This document shows positions 1-8,889 of a DNA stretch of 23,502 nucleotides, piece after piece. Source of the DNA: Chara braunii (lineage: Eukaryota > Streptophyta > Charophyceae > Charales > Characeae); assembly GCA_003427395.1 (NCBI GenBank), contig BFEA01001126.1, positions 137,214 to 160,715 of the forward strand. The letters run 5' to 3'. The stretch's first letter is position 1; the number at the start of each line of letters is the position of its first letter. Under the pieces are notes generated by a model. That model had not been told where the DNA came from. It did no database searches and saw nothing but the letters and a program-made list of their open reading frames with translations. The translations under genes were made by a program, and so were the position numbers.

Positions 1-475
1 AACACCCTGCGCCCACCCCCGTGCATGCCTCCGACCCCCGTGCTCCACCCCCGAGGTCCCACCACCCCTACGCCGACCCCCGCCCCCGCACCCTAATGGT
101 CCCGTCCTCAGCCCCACACCCAGTGCCACCCTGCTCTCACTAGTGGTGGGTGTGGCCCTAGGGGAGTTCGAAGATGGGGTAAAAATGGTCTTTTTAAAGG
201 CGAGGCTAGGGGGTACAGGCTGCCGCTGCGCAACTTCCACTATCCTTTGTTTTTGTGTGTGTGTGTGCAGGGGGAGGGGTCTGCAGCCAGGGTCGGGGGT
301 GCCCACCCCCGGACCCCCGGACCCCCGCCGGGGCCCCGGGGCTGGGGCTCGACAACCCTGGCCCTATCCAACCTAGGCTTCGTTGACCTCTGACGACGCC
401 GGACTAGGGACCGGTGGAGATGTGCGTAGCATCTCTCCCCAATACGCGCGTTGATGCTCCATCCCTATTTCTTGT
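1..475. other. C-rich low-complexity segment, no gene recognised
   Basis: Roughly the first 115 bases are an irregular run of CCCCCG/CCACCCC-type words, without a clean period. A short GT run lies at about 254-267, and a second C/G-rich block with repeated GGACCCCC words at about 300-345. The one open frame of any length (143-376, plus) has a composition set by this bias and resembles no family I know. I see no splice-bounded exon or promoter that I would defend. It could be an intron or intergenic minisatellite. Confidence 0.5.
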
Positions 476-604
476 TCAAAGCATATAACCTGCGCGTGGA
501 ATTTTACCTTCTTGTTGCGGTCTTGTGTAGTTTGCCTGTTCTGCAGCAATCTTTTTGCACTTCAGCACTGCGTCGACGATTACTACGTGGGGACCAACGT
601 AAGG

Positions 605-1306
605 ATGAGATGGCATGAACAAATTGACTGATGATGAGACTGACAAACATGAATGCATGGAGCGTGCTGATAATGATGGTTATGATGGTGATGATAATTG
701 TGATGATTGTCATATGATCATGGTGCCCATGATGAACATGGCAGGGATGATGATAATGCCTGATGTGGGGAAGACCTGGAAGAGAGTGGCGAGTTGACGA
801 TGACCTGATGTGTTGAAAGTTGAAACAGATGGTAACCGTGATGGTGATGATGACAATGATAGTGATGATGATCGCAGGGAGGAAAAGGTGCTGGTGATGG
901 TGATAATCATGCTTATGATTCCACATTGTGCAATGAAGATGAAACGATCTTCATGCTGAAGTGCTTGTGATTGGCGCAAAATGCATTGTCAATAATGGAA
1001 ACTGCGACGATGATAGCTTTCGCCAAAACGATCACGCAATCATGGTGGTGATGAATCTGATGATCATGATGTGGATGGTTAGGCTGACAACAATGATGGT
1101 GATGGTGATGGTGATGGTGACGACCTGACACTGCGAATGATATATGATCATCACGTGAAGGATAATGCTCATAATCAACATTGTGACTCTTTGTGAGGAT
1201 GATGACAATGCCATCTAGATGGGAGGCTGATACCACACAGGAGACACTGTGGAGAGAATGAGTCACATCATGAGTTACACAGTTAACAGAATTATGACAA
1301 TCAAAC

Positions 1307-1341
<35 letters not shown>

Positions 1342-1464
1342 CGATGATGATGACGATGATGATGATGACGACGACGATGGCAATGATGATAATGATGATG
1401 ATGATGATGACGACGATGATGATGATGATGATGATGATGACGATGACGATGACGATGATGATGA
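605..1464. repeat. GAT/ATG trinucleotide repeat region
   Basis: The stretch is dominated by GAT triplets, scattered and interrupted from about 605 and nearly pure from 1307 to 1464, where GATGAT runs are broken by GAC and a few other variants. Reading the minus strand gives poly-Ser, poly-Ile or poly-His stretches in the different frames, so the long minus-strand open frames here (for example 913-1527) are consequences of the repeat. The graded decay outward from a pure core is typical of an old expanded microsatellite. Confidence 0.85.
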
Positions 1465-2083
1465 GAAGAATGTCACCATAAGAAGCATGGGGGAGGACAA
1501 TCCTAGCCACTTTCTATTCTGTGACAAGGAGAATGGAAATGTTCAATGATCCTAGTTCACATCATGGTGCAATAATCGTTTAAAGCAAGTGAATGGTAGC
1601 AACACAAAGATGACGAGTATGAGACAAAAGATGGAGAAAGGAGTGAGAAAAACAGGAAAAGAAGAAGAAGAACAAGAATACTGTCAATGTCATCGTTCCT
1701 CATGTAGCCCCGCACATGGGGGTGAAGATGGCAGTCCACCACAGCCAAAGATTAAGTCTTCATCACGGTTCCCCTATCCCCATAGCCAAAACCCTCTTCT
1801 TTGACGTTCTACCCAACTTCCAAAGCCATGGAGGTCATCTCCCTCATCTCCAAGCTCCCTCTTGACTCACCAGCTGCTCCTCTACTCACCCTAAGGGCAG
1901 AGTAGCATGCATAATGACTCCCATGGAAGGCAGCAACTGACATCACGTGATATACTAGCAGGTCCAACGGCCAAGCTGTTCCTTAACCGGTGGCTCGAGG
2001 CCCTACCTGCCTTGCCTCCAGCGTTACGAGCCCTTTTAAAAAGGTGGTAAAATCATTGGAGACTGTAATCGGCCTTGGGATCT
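1465..2083. other. Unassigned sequence, no gene recognised
   Basis: This stretch contains a purine-rich patch with GAA triplets at about 1635-1678 and otherwise unremarkable sequence. No open frame shows a recognisable domain, and I see no terminal repeats or target duplications that would delimit an element. Confidence 0.4.
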
Positions 2084-2310
2084 GATATACCCAACGTCAC
2101 ATCTATATTCAGTCCACAAGGCCTCTCCAAGCTGCTGGACCTACTGTTAAGTCTATATTCGGACACAAGGCCCTATCAAAGCTTCAAGTCGGATATAGCT
2201 AACGCCACATCCGTATTCAGTCCAAGATGTTTTTGAGAATGGCTTGTCTATGATGAATCTAAACCTACTGTTTCGTCTAACGGACAGAAGGCCTCCCCAA
2301 GCTGCTGGAA
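2084..2310. repeat. Degenerate tandem repeat, about 110-140 bp unit
   Basis: Two imperfect copies share an ordered series of words. A GATATA..AACG.CACAT..TATTCAGTCCA block occurs at about 2084-2115 and again at about 2192-2223. An ACCTACTGTT..GTCTA..GGACA.AAGGCC block occurs at about 2138-2172 and again at about 2262-2292. The phrase AAGGCCT(C)..CCAAGCTGCTGG appears at about 2118-2137 and 2288-2307. Spacing differs between copies, so there have been insertions or deletions since duplication. Function is unknown. Confidence 0.55.
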
Positions 2311-2414
2311 AATCCCTACGGAGTTCTTGCAGTTTTACCCATGTGTCTCGGTCTGTACATCTGTACAACAGGCCAAGTTTTCTGTTCTACCCCTGTCGGT
2401 TTCCATATTATAGA

Positions 2415-2422
2415 CAAACAAC
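2415..2422. repeat. 8-bp target site duplication (left) of the 2423-2736 element
   Basis: CAAACAAC lies immediately outside the left terminal inverted repeat and is repeated exactly at 2737-2744 immediately outside the right one. Confidence 0.8.
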
Positions 2423-2611
2423 CTAGGCTACCAGAGTGGCCCGGGACCACTTGCCCGGCCCGGCCAAGAACAAATAAAAAAATAATAAATTAATAATAAA
2501 ATATATTTGTCAATTGTATTTACAATTTAGTAAAGAATGTCGATGTGACCCTGAGGCAAAAGTTGTTCAGTTTATTTTTCTGCATAACATCGTTTTCTTC
2601 CATAATTGTTC

Positions 2612-2652
<41 letters not shown>

Positions 2653-2736
2653 GGACCTTCCCTGGTCCTTGCACAGCCACACAGCCAGGCCACCCGGGAA
2701 AACAGCATGACCCAGGTGGCCCGGCTGGTAGCCTAG
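2423..2736. mobile_element. Small non-autonomous DNA transposon, hAT-like MITE
   Basis: The 314-bp unit begins CTAGGCTACCAG and ends with the exact reverse complement, CTGGTAGCCTAG, giving perfect 12-bp terminal inverted repeats. It is bounded by a perfect 8-bp direct repeat, CAAACAAC (2415-2422 and 2737-2744). Eight-base target duplications are the rule for hAT-superfamily transposons, so hAT is the likeliest source of the transposase. The ends do not show the classic CAGGG/TAGGG start, and P-type elements also make 8-bp duplications, so the superfamily is inference. No transposase is encoded. Both ends are GC-rich beyond the inverted repeat (GGCCCGGG-type words), while the middle is AT-rich and includes a T35 run. 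Size and structure fit a MITE mobilised in trans. Confidence 0.75.
2614..2648. repeat. T35 homopolymer tract
   Basis: Thirty-five consecutive T residues lie inside the small DNA transposon. On the minus strand this would read as a poly-A tail following GC-rich sequence, which raises the alternative of a retroposed fragment inside the element. No A/B-box promoter or second target duplication was found to support a SINE. Confidence 0.9.
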
Positions 2737-2744
2737 CAAACAAC
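2737..2744. repeat. 8-bp target site duplication (right) of the 2423-2736 element
   Basis: This is an exact second copy of CAAACAAC, adjoining the right terminal inverted repeat. Confidence 0.8.
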
Positions 2745-3013
2745 CCCATGGACCTCAAATCCGGTCACGGCCCTCAGGTAAGAATCCCCGTCAAGGGAAA
2801 CAGATGAAATTCTACACTTCACATATTTCTCCCCACAAGAATCTATATACCTTGTCTGATCGACCCAACTTACCAAGCTACCCCTTCACGTTCAGCATTT
2901 ACAGCGTAGTCCTCTGAGGCCCAGAGGAAAGCACAAACAGGCAGGCAAGTACAGGACACACTTGGGTTGCCCAACACTTGACAGGAATAGGTGTAGAATC
3001 TTACAGTTTCATC

Positions 3014-3017
3014 GTAG
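3014..3017. repeat. 4-bp target site duplication (left) of Ty3/gypsy element 1
   Basis: GTAG directly precedes the outer LTR end TGTTAC. The same GTAG follows the far LTR end at 12982-12985. A fifth base does not match on either side (CGTAG versus GTAGA), so the duplication is 4 bp. Confidence 0.75.
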
Positions 3018-3120
3018 TGTTACAACCCTGGCCAATTTCGACGTACACATTCATCAGAAAGTACAATGCCGTCCAATTGCAAAAAAGAAATGAATGAACT
3101 TGAGAGGAGAGAGAGAGGGA

Positions 3121-3176
3121 AAGAAGAAGAAGAAGAAGAAGAAGAAGAAGAAGAAAGAAAGAAGAAGAAGAAGAAG
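3121..3176. repeat. GAA/GAAA microsatellite in the LTR
   Basis: An almost pure GAA tract with a GAAAGAAA interruption lies close to the outer end of the 3' LTR. The matching tract in the other LTR (about 11633-11680) is shorter and interrupted by GTAA, showing slippage since insertion. Confidence 0.9.
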
Positions 3177-3822
3177 ATGTATTCCAGCATAGACCAATGA
3201 CAAGGCCTTTCTTCTTCGCCACCCAATCTCCTCCTCCTTATCTCCTCCCCTCTTATTCAAACAAGAAATAACAATAATAAAGTTGAATGGCTGAACCAGA
3301 ATCAATGTCCGAATCCCACTTCTACTGCAGGCACAACATGAGGTCCACCATAGCCATGTCCACCCTTCCTCTTCCTCTACATGCAGGCCTAGGCTATGGT
3401 GGAGTACTGAGGGCTCTACCCTCCTGTCCAAAGGACAACCCAAAGCAGCTATGTCGCTGCCTCCCTGTGCAAAGGACAACGCAAAGCAGCTATTCCGCTG
3501 CTCACTAGGCTGCCATGCCTGTCTCTGCCCCGAGCTTCCTTGGTGCGGCACTACCCCAACGGGGACCTTCCAGATGCAGCGCCTAACAAGGTGATGAAGA
3601 TGGTGTCCACCATGGCCAGGTAAGTACCTCTCCACTCTCCTGCTTGGTCCCCTTCTCCCTCCTCCTCCTACCGGTAGAGCTCCACCATAGCCAAGGTGGA
3701 AGCTCCCGGCTTCTTCCTCCCAGCAGCGCTGTATCAACCAGCGCTCTTCCAACCGGCGCTCCAGCAGCGTGACGCCCAACTCGCACACTGAAGAATGAGG
3801 CCGGACTCTTCCCTCGGCCTCT

Positions 3823-3831
3823 TGATATAGC
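3823..3831 (-). promoter_or_regulatory. TATA-like box in the LTR of element 1
   Basis: On the minus strand the sequence reads GCTATATCA, the best TATA-like word I see in the LTR. The same nine bases occur at 12316-12324 in the 5' LTR, where it would drive element transcription. The match to TATAWA is moderate and no start site can be confirmed from sequence alone. Confidence 0.3.
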
Positions 3832-4414
3832 GGCCTACTTGCCTCCTGGGCGGTGACTTCCAGGCCGCTCGGCCTCCCAAGCAACCGGTACCTCCTCCCT
3901 TTCGGAGGGAAACATCATTGCAGACTCTGATATTGCCCGTACAGGNTCTAGACTCAGACTGGATGGACTGGTACCGGCCTAGACCTAGCCTACCGCTACT
4001 GGGCCTCTAAAAATGCCAACTTTGTCTTCTTCTGCTCGGCCTCGAGTACCCGGCACATCTCCTGCTACTGGGTGCGGTACCGGCCTACCTGCTACTTGAG
4101 TGTTTTTCCGCTGCTCTAAGTGCCGCGGGCCTCTAGCTCTGCCACTTGAGTGTTCTCCCCTGCTGCAACCCTCAATGCCGCGGCCACACGTAAGTACCGG
4201 CCCTACGGGCCTGCCAAACAAGCAAATACCCTTGCGGGTCACACACACACTCATGCCGACAAGCACTCAGACAGGCACGCAGGTCAACAAGCATGCACAC
4301 ACACAGACTTAGAAAACTCAGCAGAATGCGGGAATCTCAGCAAGGCATCCATTCCATCGGCAGAACTTCAGAAAGCAGCAGTGTTCTCAGTCTGTGTTAT
4401 GGTGGGTCATTACA

Positions 4415-4427
4415 CTACCCCCCCCTC
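4415..4427 (-). promoter_or_regulatory. Polypurine tract of element 1
   Basis: The minus strand reads GAGGGGGGGGTAG directly against the 3' LTR start TGTAATGACC. Its position abutting the 3' LTR and its G-rich run fit the plus-strand primer of reverse transcription. Confidence 0.85.
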
Positions 4428-4455
4428 AAGCGCGAGGTCCCTTTGAGCGAGTAAC

Positions 4456-4850
4456 TCAATCAGAGTCCCTGCATAATGCATCATAAGCGTAAATGGCAAA
4501 GAGAGATCGGGTATGTTCCGTGGGAGTGAGGGTGGCAGTAAATTCAGGTTGCTGTTCGGAGCTAATCAGTCGTTCATATGCGTTGATGACTCGTGGGGCA
4601 CTCTGCAGCAAGTCTTTCTTAGCAATCAAGTAAAAGTCATTCAATGGATGATATAGAAAATGGACCTTGTATTGTCTGTTTCTACCTTTTCCACTGTGCT
4701 CGACAATTCTATCAATCTCATGACCGCCCTTGATTGCGTGAGGAATCATCGATTCTCGATACGGAAAAGTTTTGGGTGGTTCATACGGAAACAACTTCGA
4801 CGCATGAAAGATTGGGTACGTGTGCAGATGAGTAGGCACGTCGATCGTGT
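4456..4850 (-). pseudogene. Chromodomain at the C-terminus of Pol, element 1
   Basis: The reading frame ending at 4456 begins with the integrase-tail motif PIFHASKLFPY and continues through EIDRIVEHSGKGRNRQYKVHF to YHPLNDFYLIAKKDLL. This is the pattern of a chromovirus chromodomain: a Val/Ile-rich first strand, YKVHFLYHP in place of YLVKWKGYP, then an acidic-to-hydrophobic helix. In this family the domain follows integrase and is thought to guide insertion toward particular chromatin. The aromatic cage positions look only partly kept, so binding ability is doubtful. The frame ends about 40 bases before the polypurine tract, so this is the true end of pol. It is separated from the integrase body by frameshift, so it is marked as a remnant. 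Confidence 0.75.
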
Positions 4851-5875
4851 AAGGACCAAAGGAATCCTACTTGGTTCAGCACCTTTCACGGACCGTAATA
4901 CTGAGGAAGAAGCTTTCGTGATACACCTTCTTCTTCAGAAAACTCAGACATCTTGACCCAGACATAACTTCCCACTGTGAAAGGTTCAGGCTGGCGCTTT
5001 TTGTTAGCATGTTTAATCATGGCACTGCGCCGCCTTTCCATAGCTGCGACAACAACTTTGAGCAAGCGATCAAACTTAGCACTATAGCCTGGCTGGCCAG
5101 GTGTTAGGCCAGGTGGCTGGTCAGGAAACAGATAGGATAGGGGATTGTGAATTTGCCACCCAAGTCATCCTGGTGGAGGAGTGTATGGAGTCGTTGTACA
5201 ATCCTTGCACAATTGGCAATTCCTCATCCCAAGAGTTCTGATCAGGCACAATTAGAGATCGGAGAAGTTGGATCATAGTCTGGTTGATCTCCTCGGCCAG
5301 TCCATTGGCTTCGGGATGTCGGCCAGACGTCATCTTGAGTTTGATGTCATAGATCTGGGAGGTGAAGTTCTTCCAATCTGCACTTATGAACCTAGTGTCC
5401 CGGTCACTCACAAAAGTTTTCAGAGGCCCACACTGCAGAATGTAACTTTTGTGAAACTCCTTGATCAAAAGGTCAATTGGGGCATGAGGTGGTAATGGGA
5501 TCAAATTCAGAAACTTTGAAAAGCGGTCAACGATCACCAGTACCTGTGAGTATCCGTTCCTGCTCTTCTTTCCCAAATCGATGGAAAGAGACTCACCCGG
5601 GCCATCAGGAATAGGAAGAGGATGCAGCAGCCCATAGGGCTTTTGCCGAGATGGTTTGATGCGTTGACAAACTTCACACTCAGCCACAAACTTTCGTGCC
5701 ATTTCTTTCATCCTAGGCCATATAAACTTTTGCAATAGACTTCCGTATGTCTTTCCAAAACTGAAGTGTCCACTCCAGCCGTGAGCCAAGTCCAAGAAGC
5801 GAGTACGGATAGGCTCATGGTTGGGTACACAGTCGGTCGTACTTCCCGTAACGTCAGAAACGTAAACTTTTACAC
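4851..5875 (-). pseudogene. Integrase of Ty3/gypsy element 1
   Basis: The main open frame is 5121-6005, and recognisable integrase starts near residue 47 of that frame. The N-terminal zinc-binding motif is complete (His75 and His80, then CEVC at Cys110 and Cys113). The catalytic core shows Asp143 in SLSIDLG, Asp201 in FVSDRDTRF and Glu238 in the block corresponding to HPQTDGQTE, here HPEANGLAE. The last spacing is 36 residues, one more than the usual 35. The frame then shifts. The region 4851-5120 encodes a C-terminal module with VGSYVWVKMS and KLLPQYYGP, interrupted by a TGA stop right after GP, where Trp is usual. Integrase joins the cDNA ends to host DNA. This copy has its catalytic residues but lacks a continuous frame. 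Confidence 0.85.
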
Positions 5876-6034
5876 TCGTGGAAATCACACTGGCTGCTAG
5901 GGTCAGCCTGGATCTGCTCAAGGATGGGACTGAGCTCCGGGTCCTTGGCAGTATGCTCGATGAGTTCCTCCTACAAATTCTTACGGAGATTGTAGGAACC
6001 CACAAGGCAAGTCATGTACTCAAGATGGCGAGAC

Positions 6035-6400
6035 AAAGCATCCGCAATGCGATTGTAACAACCTTTATTGTGCTTAAGTTCAAAATTATACACAGTAATC
6101 TCATGCAGCCAGCGGGTCAATGTAGTTCATGGATTATTCTGTATCTGGATCCATTTCAAAGTCTCATGGTCTGAGAACCATTTGAAGTGGCGACCCAAGA
6201 GGTAGTGTTTCCAATGATCTAGTGTCTCTCTCAAGGTATAGAGTTGTCGCATGTAAGTGGAGGCAACTACCTTGTGACTGGGCATGCGTTTGCTATAATA
6301 CTCAAGTGGATGTAAGCTGTCACCATCATCTTGCTGCAACACTGCACCAATCCCATACAAGCTTGCATCCGTAGTTATTACGAATGGGAGTTTGGGATCT
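6035..6400 (-). pseudogene. RNase H domain of element 1
   Basis: The frame 6127-6753 runs from the RT connection region into RNase H. The first catalytic Asp lies in FVITTDASLYGIGAVLQQ (the Asp codon is at about 6367-6369). The Glu region is in LRETLDHWKHYLLGR and the third Asp in WFSDHETLKW. These are the usual Ty3/gypsy RNase H landmarks. An in-frame stop at about 6127 interrupts the domain. The downstream landmark IADALSRH, which normally closes the RNase H-to-integrase linker, is still readable past it at about 6035-6060. RNase H removes the RNA template during cDNA synthesis. The stop shows the copy is defective. Confidence 0.85.
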
Positions 6401-7430
6401 GCAATGCGGAGCACCAGATGACTCACCAAAGCCTCCTTCAACGCTTGGAAGGTTGATGTGCATTCCCCATCCCACGTATAAGACACCTTCTTGCTTGTCA
6501 ATCTGGACAGCGGACAGGCGATGATAGAGAATTTGGGCACAAACTTACAATTGTATGACGCAAGACCAAGAGAAAAACGCAATTCTCGGACATTGCCCGG
6601 TTGCGGCCATTTGCGGATGACCTCCACTTTGGTTGCCGCAGGCTCTAGGCCTGCAGCGGACAACCGGTGTCCGAGGTAGATGACACTAGCGCTCCCACAC
6701 TCAGATTTCTCTAAGTTGAGATGGAGTTGTGCATCCTTGAGGATTCGCAACACTTCCTAAAGGTGTCTCATGTGCTCCTCCATCGATTAGTATGTCATCC
6801 AAATAAACAACAACAAATCGATTGATCTGATTGCGAAACACCTTGTCCATGAGACTTAGGAAGGTGGCTGGTGCACTCGTGAGGCCGAAGGGCATAACGG
6901 TAAATTCGTATAGCCCATCGCAAGTTTTGAATGCAGTCTTATGCTGGTTTGCAGGGTCGACTTCAATCTGGTGGTAACCAAACTTGAGATCGATCTTGCT
7001 GAAGACCTAGCATCCACCCGTAGTATCAAGCAGATCGTCAATGTGAAGGCAAATGGTATGCATTCTTTCTGGTTATTCTGTCCAGTCCGCGGTAATCAAT
7101 ACACATCCGTAGTTTGCCTCCCTTCTCAGGGAACAAACAAAACTGGCGCACCAAATTTGGATTTGCTTGGCTTGATCCATCCCTTTTCAGGCATGTCATC
7201 GATCTGCCTGCACAACTCTTCCAATTCGCCTGAGCCCATTCGATAGACACTGCCTTTTGGAGGAGTGCTACCTTCTATCAACTCGATCTTATGTCGGACC
7301 GGACACACGGGAATTCCATGTGATTCAGCCAAGACTTCAAGAAATCGGTTGAGAAGGTTGTGGATTTCTGATGGGATTTCCGGAGGTGGATCATCACATT
7401 CAGGTGCAAGCATACCGGATTGCATAGGTG
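6401..7430 (-). pseudogene. Reverse transcriptase domain of element 1
   Basis: The RT is spread over four open pieces. The piece 7126-7590 ends with the fingers region (VYRMGSGELEEL, GWIKPSKSKFGAPVLFV). The next piece (7038-7250) carries LRMCIDYRGL. The piece 6701-6895 carries MPFGLTSAPATF and the catalytic YLDDILI. The piece 6127-6753 begins with the thumb/connection (YLGHRLSAAGLEP). There are single-base shifts between the first and second pieces and near 7045, a TAG stop just before VFSKIDL, and a shift with loss of a few codons right after YLDDILI. The YxDD box is intact. The family copies element RNA to DNA. The breaks prevent a full-length enzyme from being translated. Confidence 0.88.
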
Positions 7431-7731
7431 CAACCAATACAACATAATTCGAAGCAGAGTCGTTTGGACTAGAAGTAGATTTAGTAGAGGTAGAAGTAGT
7501 ATTAAAAGTAGAAACGACATGCAAAGTAGAATCATTATGTACAGCAAAAATAGAAGGCACGTGAGCAGGCCTAACAAAGGCTATATACATTTGCTCATCA
7601 ACTTTGCGCTTGTGCCACTTTTTTTAGAATTTCATTGCATTGAGAAAAGTCACTTGGGACTCGTGCGGCTCATCCAAGAGGACAGGATGCTCGATTCCCA
7701 TGGCATCTTTGACCATGAACTGTGAGTCCTT
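7431..7731 (-). other. Ser/Thr-rich linker between protease and RT, element 1
   Basis: Codons around 7440-7560 on the minus strand give a low-complexity Ser/Thr-rich tract (STSTKSTSS). Such spacers between protease and RT are common in Ty3/gypsy pol and are poorly conserved. No separate gene is seen. Confidence 0.5.
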
Positions 7732-8080
7732 TTACGTGGTTCTTTCACATTGGGCCTGCAACCAGCCCATGCCAATAACCGCGTCGAAGGGCCAATTATC
7801 AAGGGCATACAAGTTCAACTCATGCGTGATTGTGCGGTCTGCGTCAAAGGCCGTGCGCACACCTTTGACTGCATGCGTGGATGTGACAACCTCTTGGTTG
7901 CCCACTTGGGTCCGACAAGGATTCTGCATAATCACTTTCTTCATTCCCAAGTGCGCGTTACGAATATCGTACGGTGAGCAGTAGTTGGCGGTTGCGCCAC
8001 AAATCAGCCAACGGACGGATGTAACGGCTGTTAATGCGGAGTTTGAAGAAGATCAACTTCGTTTTCCCTTGTGCACGTTC
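7732..8080 (-). pseudogene. Aspartic protease domain of element 1
   Basis: The C-terminal half is open at 7732-7950 and ends with the hydrophobic DAVIGMGWL motif, equivalent to the ILGMDWL that closes retroelement proteases. Upstream, the active-site segment is split. The frame reads RYIRPLAD, and the following CGATANY lies in a different frame at about 7991-8005. This is consistent with a one-base insertion exactly at the catalytic D-[CST]-G-A motif. The second element in the window has DCGAT at the same place, so a DCGA-type active site appears to be normal for these elements. The enzyme would have cut Gag-Pol into mature proteins. The break falls in the catalytic loop, so this copy is inactive. 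Confidence 0.8.
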
Positions 8081-8889
8081 TTGCTTCATGTGAGCCCAGC
8101 GCGACAAGAGAGTATGGAAGTCAATTGCTTCCGACTCCACCCAAGGCTCCTTGTAGAGAATGTGCAGTTTCTCTGCCTTGGAATCAGCATTTGATGGGGT
8201 CTCAAGAGAGGTTTGTTGAGTAGGATCAGAATCCGGTGACGGATCTGCACTTACATGCTCAGCCTCTCCGTCTGTAGAGTGTGCTGATGATGTCTCTACC
8301 CCCTTTGTTGGTTTCCCTGCTGCAATCTGAAGCAATGTTGAACCGAGTGTCCTGATTTGGTGCAGTGCAGGCGAACCCCCTTCTTCACCCTGTGTTTCCA
8401 CTCACTTTCACTGATTCGGATATCTACCCATGGTTTTGTGGCACGATCTTCCGGTTTGGGTGGAATATTCGCTCCCTTGGGAAGGAGAATGGTGTTAGTA
8501 TTGTTCTTCATTGTGTTCCTCCGTCCCTTACTTTTGAAGGCAGTCTTTTTGAAGGCATTCATTGATTCATCATCATCCACATAATCAAACTCATGGGCTG
8601 ACGAAGAGCAAGATGCCTCGCAGTCTTGCTCTTGATCGTCACCAAGAAAAGAGTCCTCTACGAGGGTCTCCTCGTCAACCTCAAGTAGATCGTGCGCTGC
8701 AAAACGGTTGTTGTCTGGAAACCGCTTGTGGTCTGTGGTCTTTTTGCCACTCGATCCACCTGGGAGGTCTTGTGCCTCCAGCTTGACTAAATCCCTCACG
8801 AGGGAAAACCAATTTATATACGTTATGAGTCCTAGCCACAGGCGATGTGTTACAGTAGAGGAAACCGTGCCTTTAATAACCACATCCAA
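8081..8889 (-). pseudogene. Gag C-terminal region with damaged zinc knuckle, element 1
   Basis: The frame 8296-8889 carries an acidic, Ser-rich stretch (FDYVDDDESMNAF), a Lys/Arg-rich patch and then a nucleocapsid-type knuckle at about 8335-8370. The knuckle reads R-L-H-C-T-K-S-G-H-S-V-Q-H-C. A CCHC knuckle needs C-x2-C-x4-H-x4-C. The last three ligands are correctly spaced, but the first position is Arg, encoded by CGC where TGC would give Cys. The following frame (7958-8401) continues with a Ser/Thr/Glu-rich linker toward the protease. Nucleocapsid knuckles bind and package element RNA. Loss of one ligand should impair this. The frame change between the pieces confirms decay. Confidence 0.7.

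Larger units (their letters stand above)
3018..4414 (-). repeat. 3' LTR of element 1
   Basis: This 1,397-bp LTR reads in plus orientation from TGTTAC to ATTACA and is co-linear with 11530-12981 along its whole length. It contains a GAA/GAAA microsatellite at 3121-3176, which is longer than in the other LTR. It also holds an internal imperfect duplication of about 42 bp around 3428-3507, marked by two copies of AGGACAAC.CAAAGCAGCTAT. A single ambiguous base lies at 3946, where the sister LTR has C. A 276-codon minus-strand open frame inside it is not preserved in the sister LTR and is not treated as a gene. Confidence 0.93.

Noticed and set aside
1307-1464. Regular repeat resembling a CRISPR array
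   Set aside because: It is a triplet microsatellite with no spacers of constant length, and the sequence is eukaryotic in character.
913-1527. 204-codon minus-strand frame with long poly-Ser
   Set aside because: Its composition is produced by the GAT microsatellite. Other frames in the same place give poly-Ile, and there is no domain.
2614-2760. Minus-strand SINE ending in poly-A
   Set aside because: No convincing A and B boxes. The segment is already bounded by the inverted repeats and 8-bp duplication of the DNA transposon.
3054-3884. 276-codon open frame on the minus strand of the 3' LTR
   Set aside because: It lies inside the LTR, its end is low-complexity Leu/Phe from the GAA repeat, and the matching part of the 5' LTR is not open over the same length.
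3946-3946. Single N as a third assembly join
   Set aside because: No flanking duplicated sequence. The other LTR shows one C at this position, so it is only an ambiguous base.
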